Below, in pieces: positions 1 to 7,230 of a DNA stretch of 10,726 nt; the first letter of the stretch is position 1, and each line of letters opens with the position of its first letter. The position numbers and the translations under genes are program-made. The notes under the pieces were generated by a model that saw nothing but the letters and a program-made list of their open reading frames with translations, had not been told where the DNA came from and did not search any database. Origin of the DNA: Erysipelotrichaceae bacterium (GTDB lineage Bacteria; Bacillota_I; Bacilli_A; Erysipelotrichales; Erysipelotrichaceae); contig JAIKXJ010000034.1 in assembly GCA_024684175.1 (NCBI GenBank), positions 1 to 10,726 on the forward strand. The letters are read 5' to 3'.

Positions 1-1
1 A

Positions 2-631
2 GATATCCGTTCCGATAAGGTCCGAAAGGCTCTGGAAGGATGCATCAAAGAGTTTTATGAAAAGCAAGAGATCTGTGATCCTTCCTATATCAGAGACCTC
101 AGTCAGGCTTTCATGGATCTGGGTGCGATGATCTGCATACCTAACGGAAAAGCCCGCTGTGAAGACTGTCCTTTGAATGAAAGATGTGGGGCATTCCATC
201 TCGGCTTGCAGGAACAGATCCCCTTCAAAAGCAAGCCCAAAGCGCGCAGGATCGTCAAGAGGACATTGTTCATCATCCGCAACGGCGATACCTTCCTGCT
301 GCGGAAACGTCCGGATAAAGGGCTGCTGGCCGGCCTTTACGAATTCAAAGGGATCGATGAGCAGCTTGATCGGGAACAAGTGAATGAATTATTGAACAAG
401 GAAGGCTACGATCCGCTCCGCATGAAGAAGCTGCCTGAGGCAAGGCATGTCTTCTCCCATATCGAGTGGCATTTGGATGCCTATGAGATACAGATCGGAA
501 ACTGGGACGTACCTTTGAAGGAAGACGAAGTCCTCGTGGACAAGGAAGAACTTCGCAAACTGGCCATCCCCTCGGCGTTTCGGACCTATATCGACTATTA
601 CGGATTGCGTGAAGAAAGGGAACGAGTATGA
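2..631 (+). CDS. mutY: Adenine DNA glycosylase MutY, C-terminal part (5' truncated by window edge)
   Basis: MutY removes adenine mispaired with 8-oxoguanine in base excision repair. Only the last 209 residues are in the window (codons start at base 2); a full MutY is about 350 residues, so the catalytic helix-hairpin-helix core lies mostly upstream. Visible are the end of the glycosylase domain (DLSQAFMDLGAMIC) and the four iron-sulfur cysteines, encoded at 134, 158, 167 and 185. Their spacing is C-x7-C-x2-C-x5-C, one residue longer in the first gap than in E. coli, a variant I recall from other Firmicutes. The C-terminal NUDIX-like domain that reads 8-oxoG begins near TLFIIRNGDTFLL and includes GLLAGLYEF and the FSH loop at 452-460. 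The stop codon overlaps the next start (ATGA at 628-631), so the gene is translationally coupled to the oxidoreductase. Identity is secure; the missing N-terminus is a window effect. Confidence 0.95.
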   Translation, partial: DIRSDKVRKALEGCIKEFYEKQEICDPSYIRDLSQAFMDLGAMICIPNGKARCEDCPLNERCGAFHLGLQEQIPFKSKPKARRIVKRTLFIIRNGDTFLLRKRPDKGLLAGLYEFKGIDEQLDREQVNELLNKEGYDPLRMKKLPEARHVFSHIEWHLDAYEIQIGNWDVPLKEDEVLVDKEELRKLAIPSAFRTYIDYYGLREERERV

Positions 632-1578
632 AACTGGTGATCTTCGGATGCGGCAAGATCGCAAACCGCATCGCAAAATCGGCAAAACTGGTCGATACGA
701 TCGACCTGACCGGTTTCGCTTCCAAGGATCTCGAAAAAGCGAAAGCCTATTGCGAGACCTATGAATGTAAAGACTACGGAAACTACGACCGTTTTTTGAA
801 CGGTGATGTCGATGCGGTCTATATCGCCGGCTACAATCCCGGTCATTATGACCTGATCAAAAAGTGTCTGGAACATCGCAAGAACGTCATCTGCGAAAAG
901 CCGATGTTGTTCGATGTGAAACAGACGGAAGAAGTCTTTGAACTGGCAAAGAAGAATGATGTCTTATTGATGGAGGCGCTCAAGTCGGTCTTCTTACCTT
1001 CGATCGCGGAAGTCAAGAAGATGATGAAGGAAGGGCAGATCGGTGAGATCCGAAGCATCTCCGCTTCTTTCATGCGGGCGGGGCATCATCCGGAGACCCA
1101 CTGGATCCATGACTTAAGGACCGGCGGGGCCTTCAGGGATCTGGGTTCTTATTGCATCGGCACGATGAACTTCCTGATGGACGGACGCCCAGAACTGCTG
1201 AAACTGGAATCGGACCGCACGGCCGAGGTCTCGGAGTCCACGGCCTATGCCGATCTATCCTACGGCGGGATCTCAGCCAAAGCTTCGGTCTCCAATTCCC
1301 TGGATGGCGACGATCATCTGTATGCGGAGGGCGACATGGGATATATCCGTGTGAAGAATTACTGGAAAGAAGGAACGATCGAATATCGGATCGGACAGGA
1401 GACTTTTGTAAAAGAGGTCCCGCTGATCTCGGATTTTTATTATGAACTGAAACATTTCGCCGATCTGTGCGATGCGGGAAAGAAGATGTCCGATGTGATG
1501 TCCGACAAGGCGTCACTTGACATCATTGCCATCACTTCGCAGATCGACGGCACAATCGGAGAACTTCAAAGGGGGTAA
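628..1578 (+). CDS. Gfo/Idh/MocA-family NAD(P)-dependent oxidoreductase
   Basis: This is a cytoplasmic sugar- or cyclitol-type dehydrogenase of 316 residues, a normal length for the family. The N-terminal Rossmann fold shows the dinucleotide-binding GCGKIA (residues 7-12) and the family EKP motif at 90-92, whose Lys usually takes part in catalysis. The C-terminal alpha/beta substrate domain contains GGAFRDLGSY (166-175). The start ATG overlaps the mutY stop and has AAAGGG 7 nt upstream. NagA follows 3 nt after the stop. Its place before nagA and murQ suggests an amino-sugar or cell-wall sugar substrate, but that is inference: this family's substrates cannot be read from sequence, and mutY shares the operon without a metabolic link. 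The family call is firm; the substrate is unknown. Confidence 0.9.
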   Translation: MKLVIFGCGKIANRIAKSAKLVDTIDLTGFASKDLEKAKAYCETYECKDYGNYDRFLNGDVDAVYIAGYNPGHYDLIKKCLEHRKNVICEKPMLFDVKQTEEVFELAKKNDVLLMEALKSVFLPSIAEVKKMMKEGQIGEIRSISASFMRAGHHPETHWIHDLRTGGAFRDLGSYCIGTMNFLMDGRPELLKLESDRTAEVSESTAYADLSYGGISAKASVSNSLDGDDHLYAEGDMGYIRVKNYWKEGTIEYRIGQETFVKEVPLISDFYYELKHFADLCDAGKKMSDVMSDKASLDIIAITSQIDGTIGELQRG

Positions 1579-1581
1579 GAT

Positions 1582-2736
1582 ATGATCATTCAGTCAAGAA
1601 ACGTCTATTATGAGGAAAAGCTTCAGCCCAAGCAGATCAAGATCGTCAAGGATAAGATCGAAGGAGTCTATCCCTACGGTCTGTTCAAAGTCGATAAGGA
1701 TTACGGTGATCTGCTGATCCTGCCGGGGCTTTGCGATGTGCACAATCATGGCTACAACGGCGAAGAGTCCAACACGGCTACGAAGAAGTGGCTGAAGGAG
1801 TGGACGGAGTATCTTCCTTCCGAAGGCGTGACTTCGACGCTGGCTTCGATCTCTTCGTTCCCGAAAGATGGCCTGTTAGTCGCGTTGAAGAATATCGGTG
1901 ATTTCATCGAGAAGGACAACAAGAAGGGCACCCATATCTTAGGTGTCTATGAGGAAGGACCGTTCATCTGTTCCAGTAAGGAAAGAGGTGCGCAATCCCT
2001 CGACTATCAGATCATCCCGACCAAGAAGGTCATCGACGAGTTCAACGATGCCTGCAAAGGCCATCTGATCTATGTCATGATCGCCCCGGAAATGTTGAAA
2101 GGGGACTATCGAGTCATCGACTACTGTGTTTCCAAGGGAATGAAGGTGGCTTTAGGCCATACCGGTGCAACGTTCGATATCTGCAAGGAAGCGATAAAAC
2201 ACGGTGCGATCAGTTTCACCCATACCTACAACGGCATGCGCGGACTGCATCACAGAGAACCCGGTGTCGTCGGTGCGGCGATGTATTTCGATGAGTGTTA
2301 TGCGGAGTGTATCTGCGATGACATCCATGTCCATAAGGTCGCTGCCAATATCCTGGCCAAGACCAAAGGCAAAGACAAATTCATCCTGATCACCGATTCG
2401 GTCTCCATCAAGGGTTTCAAGCCGGGGATCTACGGAGACGAAAAGAAGGGAAGGACGACGACCGTGACGGCGGAAGGCGTCGGTTATCTCACCGGCACGG
2501 ATACATTGGCCGGTTCCTGCCACAGGCTCAACCACATCCTGGATCTGGCGGTCCATGAGGCGAAGATCGACGAGGTCACGGCGATCAATGCGGTGACGGT
2601 CAATCCGATGCGGATGCTCGGGATCAACGACCGCGGTCTGATCAAAGAGAACTACAAGGCCGATCTGGCGGTCTTTGACGAAAGATTCAACAACGTCGAC
2701 ACCTACATCGACGGAAAACTGTTTGAAAGGAAGTGA
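1582..2736 (+). CDS. nagA: N-acetylglucosamine-6-phosphate deacetylase NagA
   Basis: NagA hydrolyses GlcNAc-6-phosphate to glucosamine-6-phosphate and acetate. This 384-residue protein has the amidohydrolase motifs in order: HxH in CDVHNHG (His54, His56), EGPF with metal-ligand Glu125, GHTGA with His193, THTYNGM with His214, DDIHVH (His249, His251), and TDS with the likely catalytic Asp272. The C-terminus carries the usual NPMRMLGINDRG and KADLAVFDE segments that close the small beta domain. A strong Shine-Dalgarno site (AAAGGGGG, 1568-1575) precedes ATG 1582, only 3 nt after the oxidoreductase stop. MurQ, whose product is this enzyme's substrate, follows at once, so the pair forms a MurNAc-6-P to GlcN-6-P route. 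No nagB or PTS gene is seen here. Confidence 0.95.
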   Translation: MIIQSRNVYYEEKLQPKQIKIVKDKIEGVYPYGLFKVDKDYGDLLILPGLCDVHNHGYNGEESNTATKKWLKEWTEYLPSEGVTSTLASISSFPKDGLLVALKNIGDFIEKDNKKGTHILGVYEEGPFICSSKERGAQSLDYQIIPTKKVIDEFNDACKGHLIYVMIAPEMLKGDYRVIDYCVSKGMKVALGHTGATFDICKEAIKHGAISFTHTYNGMRGLHHREPGVVGAAMYFDECYAECICDDIHVHKVAANILAKTKGKDKFILITDSVSIKGFKPGIYGDEKKGRTTTVTAEGVGYLTGTDTLAGSCHRLNHILDLAVHEAKIDEVTAINAVTVNPMRMLGINDRGLIKENYKADLAVFDERFNNVDTYIDGKLFERK

Positions 2737-2741
2737 AGGGC

Positions 2742-3632
2742 ATGGCAGTCGATATCGAAGGATTATCTACTGAAAAAAGGAATGAATTAAGCAAGGACAT
2801 CGATCTGCTGTCCACATCGCAGATCCTGAAGCTGATGAATGAGGAGGATCTCAAGGTGGTGGATGCGGTGAGAAGTGCATTGCCGGCTGTTGAGGAAGTG
2901 ATCGATGCCTGTGTGAAGGCGTACAAGAAAGGCGGACGCATCATCTACATCGGTGCCGGAACATCGGGACGGCTGGGTCTGATGGATGCGGTCGAGGTCG
3001 TACCGACGTTCAACAGCGAGCGCTTCGTCGGTCTGATCGCCGGCGGTGAAGGAGCGTTCATCAAGGCGGTCGAAGGCGCCGAGGATTCAATGGAGCTTGC
3101 CGTAAATGATCTGAAAGGTCTGGCTTTGAATGAAAACGATATGGTCATCGGCATCGCCGCTTCCGGCAGGACGCCGTATGTCATCGGCGGACTCGACTAT
3201 GCCCGAAGCATCGGTGCGGATACCGGTTGTCTGTGCTGCAACTTAGATACGAAGATCGCCAAGCATTGTGCCCATCCGATCGAACTGAGCGCCGGACCGG
3301 AGATCATGACCGGTTCGACGAGGCTCAAATCCGGGACCTGTCAGAAGATCATCCTGAATATGATCTCGACGGTGACGATGATCAAAGTCGGCAAGGTGTA
3401 TGGCAATCTGATGGTGGATGTGCGGGCGACCAATGAAAAGCTCGTCGAGCGCTGCCGGCGCATCGTCATGGAGGCGACCGGCTGCGATCATGACAAGGCG
3501 GATGCGGTCTTGAAGGAAACAGGCAATGACTGCCGCGAGGCGATCGTGATGATCCTGTTAGGCATCAGCCGGGAGGAAGCGGAAGAGCGGATCGAAAAGG
3601 CCGGCGGTTATATCCGCGAGGCGATCAAATAA
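2742..3632 (+). CDS. murQ: N-acetylmuramic acid 6-phosphate etherase MurQ
   Basis: MurQ cleaves the lactyl ether of MurNAc-6-phosphate to give GlcNAc-6-phosphate and D-lactate, which feeds NagA. The 296-residue protein matches family landmarks: a SIS-type sugar-phosphate fold with IYIGAGTSGRLG, the catalytic Glu in MDAVEVVPT (Glu85) and the second conserved Glu in VEGAEDS (Glu114), then IGIAASGRTPYVIGGL, TGSTRLKSGT, GNLMVDVRATNEKL and the C-terminal TGCDHDKADAVL helices. I chose ATG 2742 over GTG 2733. GTG lies only 2 nt from the Shine-Dalgarno (AAAGGA, 2726-2731) and overlaps the nagA stop, while ATG sits about 10 nt away and gives the expected length. A GTG start would add only three residues. 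It is the last gene of its operon. Confidence 0.95.
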   Translation: MAVDIEGLSTEKRNELSKDIDLLSTSQILKLMNEEDLKVVDAVRSALPAVEEVIDACVKAYKKGGRIIYIGAGTSGRLGLMDAVEVVPTFNSERFVGLIAGGEGAFIKAVEGAEDSMELAVNDLKGLALNENDMVIGIAASGRTPYVIGGLDYARSIGADTGCLCCNLDTKIAKHCAHPIELSAGPEIMTGSTRLKSGTCQKIILNMISTVTMIKVGKVYGNLMVDVRATNEKLVERCRRIVMEATGCDHDKADAVLKETGNDCREAIVMILLGISREEAEERIEKAGGYIREAIK

Positions 3633-3642
3633 GGAAAGAAAA

Positions 3643-3672
3643 AGCAGCATCGGAAGATGCTGCTGTTTTCTG
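3643..3672 (+). terminator. Rho-independent terminator after murQ
   Basis: A perfect 9-bp stem (AGCAGCATC at 3643-3651, GATGCTGCT at 3656-3664) with a GGAA tetraloop is preceded by a run of A and followed by GTTTTCTG. It starts 10 nt after the murQ stop and separates the cell-wall sugar operon from the transporter operon. Confidence 0.85.
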
Positions 3673-3731
3673 AATCAAGGTATTTGGGATGTTTCCCGTT
3701 TGGAGAATTAAATGAAAAAATTATTTTACAC

Positions 3732-3740
3732 TGTTATATT
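3732..3740 (+). promoter_or_regulatory. Possible extended -10 promoter upstream of the 11-bp repeats
   Basis: TG-T-TATATT at 3732-3740 fits an extended -10 element (5 of 6 to TATAAT) with no clear -35. It would start transcription near 3747, at the upstream edge of the four-repeat array, so a protein on the repeats would block it. It competes with the TATAAT at 3835 as the promoter of the transporter operon. The evidence is motif match only. Confidence 0.35.
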
Positions 3741-3745
3741 AACCG

Positions 3746-3789
3746 ATGATTGTGAACCGTTGGTGAAATGATTGTGATACATTTGTGAA
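3746..3789 (+). promoter_or_regulatory. Four 11-bp tandem repeats, likely OmpR/PhoP-family response-regulator site
   Basis: Four consecutive 11-mers end in TTGTGAA (3750-3756), TGGTGAA (3761-3767), TTGTGAT (3772-3778) and TTGTGAA (3783-3789), spaced exactly 11 bp apart. Units 1 and 3 agree at 10 of 11 bases. Read on the - strand they are TTCACA-type hexamers with 5-bp gaps, the layout known for PhoP of Bacillus and other OmpR-family regulators, which bind one helical turn per monomer. WalR boxes (TGTWAH-N5-TGTWAH) are a related alternative. No fifth unit fits on either side. The array ends 45 bp before the TATAAT box of the transporter operon. The regulator's identity is inference. Confidence 0.6.
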
Positions 3790-3834
3790 AATCGGATTTT
3801 CCAAAGAACGGGAAGAGGAACAAAAGTCTTATTG

Positions 3835-3840
3835 TATAAT
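3835..3840 (+). promoter_or_regulatory. -10 box (TATAAT) immediately before the ECF operon start
   Basis: A consensus TATAAT ends 7 nt before ATG 3848, so transcription would begin at about the start codon itself. No TTGACA-like -35 is found 16-18 bp upstream (the region reads GAAGAG), which would fit a promoter that needs an activator on the repeats at 3746-3789. It may also be a chance match. Confidence 0.5.
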
Positions 3841-3847
3841 TTAGAGT

Positions 3848-5560
3848 ATGGAACCGATCATTTCTTTCAAGGATTTTTCATTTCAATATACGGCGCAGAA
3901 ACAGCCGACGCTCAAGAATATCGACCTAGAGATCTATCCGGGCGAGAAGATCCTGATCTGCGGTGCTTCCGGTTCGGGCAAGTCCACTTTGGGCAACTGC
4001 ATCAACGGGCTGATCCCGTTCTCCCTGACCGGGAAGATGGAGGGACAGTGCACCGTCGACGGGATAGAGACCAGGAATTCTTCGATCTTTGAACTGTCGA
4101 CCCGTGTCGGCACGGTCCTGCAGGATCCCGACGGCCAATTCGTCGGTCTGACCGTTGCCGAAGACATCGCTTTCGCTTTGGAAAACGACTGCGTGGAGCA
4201 GGAACGGATGAACGAGCGGATCCTGGAAGCGGCTAAGACCGTCAGTATCGAGCGGCGTCTGAAGAATGCCCCGTACGATCTTTCCGGCGGGCAGAAACAG
4301 AGAGTGTCGATGGCCGGTGTCATCGTCGATAGTGTAAAGATCTTACTCTTCGATGAGCCTTTGGCGAACCTCGATCCGGCGACCGGCAAGTCGGCGATCG
4401 AACTCATTGATCTGCTGAAGAAGGAAACCGATACGACGGTACTGATCATCGAACACCGTATCGAAGATGTCTTATGGAAGAAGGTCGACCGCATCATCCT
4501 GATGGACGACGGAAGGATCGTCGCCGATCTGAAGCCGGAAGTGCTTTTGGCATCTTCCCTCTTGAAGGATCACGGCATCCGGGAGCCTTTGTATCTGACG
4601 CTGCTGAAATATGCGGGTGCCGATCTCAAGAAGCTTCAGGGGATCGACGGGATCAATGAGCTCGTATTGGATGAAAAGACCAAAGAAAATGTCCGGAGCT
4701 GGTATGCCCGGGTCAATAAAGAAGAAGTCTATAACAACAATGATGTCATCTTGAAAGTGGAGGACCTCGATTTTTCCTATCAGGAAGGCGATCCGATCCT
4801 GCACAGCGTTTCTTTTGAAGTGAAGAAGGGCGAGATGATGGCGATCGTCGGACAGAACGGTGCCGGCAAGTCCACTTTATGTAAGGTGATCTGCGGCTTT
4901 GAGAAGCCATCCAAGGGAAAAGTCTTCTTTGAAGGTGAGGACATCACGGAAGATTCCATCCGTTCCCGTGCATCCAAGATCGGTTATGTCATGCAGAATC
5001 CCAACCAGATGATCTCCCAGGCGATGATCTTCGATGAGGTCGCGATGGGTATCCGCAATATGGGTCTGAGTGAAGAAGCGATCAAAGAAAAGGTCTATGC
5101 GACACTGAAGATCTGCGGCTTGTATGAGTTCCGCAACTGGCCGATCTCGGCATTGTCGTTCGGTCAGAAGAAACGTGTGACGATCGCTTCGATCCTGGTC
5201 ATGGGACCGAAGATCATCATCCTGGATGAGCCGACGGCCGGTCAGGATTTTGCGCATTATACCGACATCATGGAATTCCTAAAAGAACTGAACGAAAAGG
5301 GCATCACCATCATCATGATCACGCATGACATGCATCTGATGCTGGAATATACGAAGAGATCCCTGGTCTTTACCGACGGAAGGATCGTTGCGGATGCGTC
5401 CGGTTCGGCGGTCCTTTGCGATGAAGGCCTGGTCAAAAAGGCATCGTTGAAAGAGACTTCGTTATTCAAGATCGCGACCGACTGCGGCATCGCAGATCCG
5501 GTCGATTTCGTCGACTGCTTCATCGATTACGACAGAAAGGAGCGGGAACATGGCGAGTAA
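3848..5560 (+). CDS. ECF transporter double ATPase (fused EcfA/EcfA', DUF3744 type)
   Basis: This 570-residue cytoplasmic protein powers an energy-coupling-factor vitamin- or metal-type importer with both ATPase halves on one chain. Half 1 shows Walker A GASGSGKST (39-47), Q-loop LQDPDGQ (91-97), signature LSGGQ (145-149), Walker B ILLFDE (165-170) and H-loop His203. A linker with REPLYLTLLKYAGADL (245-260) is the DUF3744-type segment found in such fusions. Half 2 shows Walker A GQNGAGKST (335-343), signature LSFGQ (436-440), Walker B IIILDE (456-461) and His493. The altered second signature (SFG for SGG) is, as I recall, usual in this subfamily. The start is fixed: an in-frame TAG lies at 3842-3844, and ATG 3848 is the only start before the first beta strand. 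There is no Shine-Dalgarno. The gene overlaps ecfT by 11 nt. Confidence 0.92.
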   Translation: MEPIISFKDFSFQYTAQKQPTLKNIDLEIYPGEKILICGASGSGKSTLGNCINGLIPFSLTGKMEGQCTVDGIETRNSSIFELSTRVGTVLQDPDGQFVGLTVAEDIAFALENDCVEQERMNERILEAAKTVSIERRLKNAPYDLSGGQKQRVSMAGVIVDSVKILLFDEPLANLDPATGKSAIELIDLLKKETDTTVLIIEHRIEDVLWKKVDRIILMDDGRIVADLKPEVLLASSLLKDHGIREPLYLTLLKYAGADLKKLQGIDGINELVLDEKTKENVRSWYARVNKEEVYNNNDVILKVEDLDFSYQEGDPILHSVSFEVKKGEMMAIVGQNGAGKSTLCKVICGFEKPSKGKVFFEGEDITEDSIRSRASKIGYVMQNPNQMISQAMIFDEVAMGIRNMGLSEEAIKEKVYATLKICGLYEFRNWPISALSFGQKKRVTIASILVMGPKIIILDEPTAGQDFAHYTDIMEFLKELNEKGITIIMITHDMHLMLEYTKRSLVFTDGRIVADASGSAVLCDEGLVKKASLKETSLFKIATDCGIADPVDFVDCFIDYDRKEREHGE

Positions 5561-6383
5561 GGTATTGAACTATATCCCGAAGGAGTCGTTCATCCACTCT
5601 CTTTCCGGGACGACCAAGCTGATCATCTTCTTAAGTTTCTCATTCCTTTGCGGACTGTCTTTTGATACAAGAGTCTTGTTGTTCCTGTTATGTATGTCGT
5701 TCTTAGGCTTTGCCTTAAGCAGGATCAGGCTTTCCGAGATCCGGCTGATGTCGACTTTCTTAGTGATCTTCATCGTCATGAATGCAATCTTATTGTTCCT
5801 GTTCAATCCGGAATACGGACCGGAGCTTTACGGCTCCAGGACAGTCTTGTTTCATGTCGCCGGGAAATATGACATGACTTTGGAACAGCTCTTCTATCAG
5901 TTCAATGTATCTTTGAAGTATGTCATCGGTTTCCCGATCGCGATCTTGTTCATATCGACGACCAATCCGAGTGAATTCGCTTCCTCGTTATCCTCGCTCG
6001 GTGTTCCTTACAGGATCTCGTATTCGGTCTCGCTGGCGCTCCGTTATATCCCGGACATCCAGCAGGAGTATCATGAGATCTCCCAGTCTCAGGAAGCCAG
6101 AGGTGTGGCTTTGGGCAAGGACGTGAAGTTCTTCGAGCGGATCAAGAATTCCGCCAAGATCCTGCTTCCGCTGGTGCTGAATTCCCTGAACCGCATCGAT
6201 CAGATCTCCAATTCGATGCAGCTGAGAAGTTTCGGCAAGCACAAGAAACGTACCTGGTTCATGAGAAAGAAGATGACGGCAGCGGATTACGGCGTCATCG
6301 GTCTGTGTGTTTTGATCTTCGTTGTCGGACTGATCATCACCAATCAGGGCGGCAACAATCTGTATAATCCGTTTATGAGGTGA
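5550..6383 (+). CDS. ecfT: ECF transporter transmembrane component EcfT
   Basis: EcfT is the membrane coupling subunit that joins the ATPases to a substrate-binding S component. The 277-residue protein has hydrophobic stretches near 23-38, 41-56, 67-86, 121-137 and 246-264. Its long cytoplasmic region carries the two coupling motifs: EARG (182-185), and the looser MQLRSFG (223-229) followed by KKRTW. The motif order and the adjacent double ATPase identify it. AAAGGAG (5536-5542) lies inside the end of the ATPase gene, 7 nt before ATG 5550, so the two are translated together. No S component is encoded next to it, so a shared or distant one must be used. The substrate therefore cannot be named. 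Confidence 0.9.
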   Translation: MASKVLNYIPKESFIHSLSGTTKLIIFLSFSFLCGLSFDTRVLLFLLCMSFLGFALSRIRLSEIRLMSTFLVIFIVMNAILLFLFNPEYGPELYGSRTVLFHVAGKYDMTLEQLFYQFNVSLKYVIGFPIAILFISTTNPSEFASSLSSLGVPYRISYSVSLALRYIPDIQQEYHEISQSQEARGVALGKDVKFFERIKNSAKILLPLVLNSLNRIDQISNSMQLRSFGKHKKRTWFMRKKMTAADYGVIGLCVLIFVVGLIITNQGGNNLYNPFMR

Positions 6384-6387
6384 GGAT

Positions 6388-7230
6388 ATGAATAAGATGT
6401 TGGTGTTTCAGACAGATTTTACCTATAAAGAAGGCGCGGTCGCGGCGATGTACGGCGTGGTCAAGTCGGTGGATCCCGGGATCGAGATCCTGACGGCGAC
6501 CCACGAGATCCCTCAGTACGATACCTGGTCGGCATCTTACCGTTTATATCAGTACATTGACTTCTGGCCTAAGGGCACGATCTTTGTTTCCGTCGTCGAT
6601 CCCGGTGTGGGGACTTCAAGAAGGGCGTGTGTCGCCAGAACGAAGAACGGTTATTATATCGTCACGCCGGACAACGGATCCCTGACCCATGTCGACCGTT
6701 ATTTCGGCATCGAGGAAGTCCGTCAGATCGATGAAAGGGTCAACCGGCTGCACAGAGAAGATAACGGTGCCGTTTCGATCTTCCATGGAAGAGATCTGTT
6801 CGGCTACTGCGCTGCCCGGCTTGCTTCGGGGATCATTTCTTACGAAGAGGTCGGTCCTGCCTATCCGACAGAAGAGATCAAGCGTCATGAGATCTTCGAG
6901 GCAAAGGTCTTCGGCGATCATATCGAAGGGATGTTCGAGATCAACGACCCGAATTTCGGCAACTTGTGGACCAATGTCTTGCTGAGTGATTTCAAGAAGC
7001 TGTTCAAGATGGGCGATCTTGTCCATACGCTCATTTACAAGGGAGATGAGGTAGTTTTTGATGAAACGATCCCGTATTACGATTCTTTCGGCAAAGCAGA
7101 GGATCATACGGTCATGATCTACAATAACGAGATCAATAAGATGGGTCTGGCGGAAGTGGTCGGCAATCTTTGCGAAGACTATCATCTTTCTTACGGACAG
7201 GAATATAAGGTGGTCTTTTCCCATGAATAA
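6388..7230 (+). CDS. SAM hydroxide adenosyltransferase (DUF62) family protein, copy 1
   Basis: Members of this family (related to fluorinase and chlorinase) hydrolyse S-adenosylmethionine to adenosine and L-methionine. The 280-residue protein keeps the hydrolase triad: Asp71 and Arg78 in VDPGVGTSRR, and His133 in FHGRD. It also keeps TPDNGSLTH and the C-terminal NDPNFGNLWTN, whose Asn contacts adenine in the fluorinase. One deviation is TDFT at residues 9-12 where the family has TDFG. A Shine-Dalgarno (GAGGTGAGG) overlaps the end of ecfT, whose stop lies 4 nt upstream of the ATG. Its neighbours suggest a link between the imported compound and SAM or adenosine, but the transporter's substrate is unknown. 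The family is certain; activity is likely from the intact triad. Confidence 0.9.
   Translation: MNKMLVFQTDFTYKEGAVAAMYGVVKSVDPGIEILTATHEIPQYDTWSASYRLYQYIDFWPKGTIFVSVVDPGVGTSRRACVARTKNGYYIVTPDNGSLTHVDRYFGIEEVRQIDERVNRLHREDNGAVSIFHGRDLFGYCAARLASGIISYEEVGPAYPTEEIKRHEIFEAKVFGDHIEGMFEINDPNFGNLWTNVLLSDFKKLFKMGDLVHTLIYKGDEVVFDETIPYYDSFGKAEDHTVMIYNNEINKMGLAEVVGNLCEDYHLSYGQEYKVVFSHE

Noticed and set aside
134..187. MutY iron-sulfur cysteines spaced C-x7-C-x2-C-x5-C instead of C-x6
   Set aside because: All four Cys are present, and a one-residue longer first gap (CxPNGxxxC) is, as I recall, common in Firmicutes MutY proteins, so it is not a defect.
2733..2741. GTG start for murQ at 2733
   Set aside because: It sits 2 nt from the Shine-Dalgarno and overlaps the nagA stop; ATG 2742 is at a proper distance and begins the conserved region just as well.
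3633..3847. Possible S component or small gene between murQ and the ECF operon
   Set aside because: No open frame of useful length with a ribosome site exists here; the gap is filled by a terminator, the repeats and promoter elements.
4259..5170. Second ATPase signature reads LSFGQ rather than LSGGQ
   Set aside because: Walker A, Walker B and H-loop are intact in both halves, and this variant fits what I recall of the fused DUF3744-type ATPases, so it is not evidence of an inactive half.
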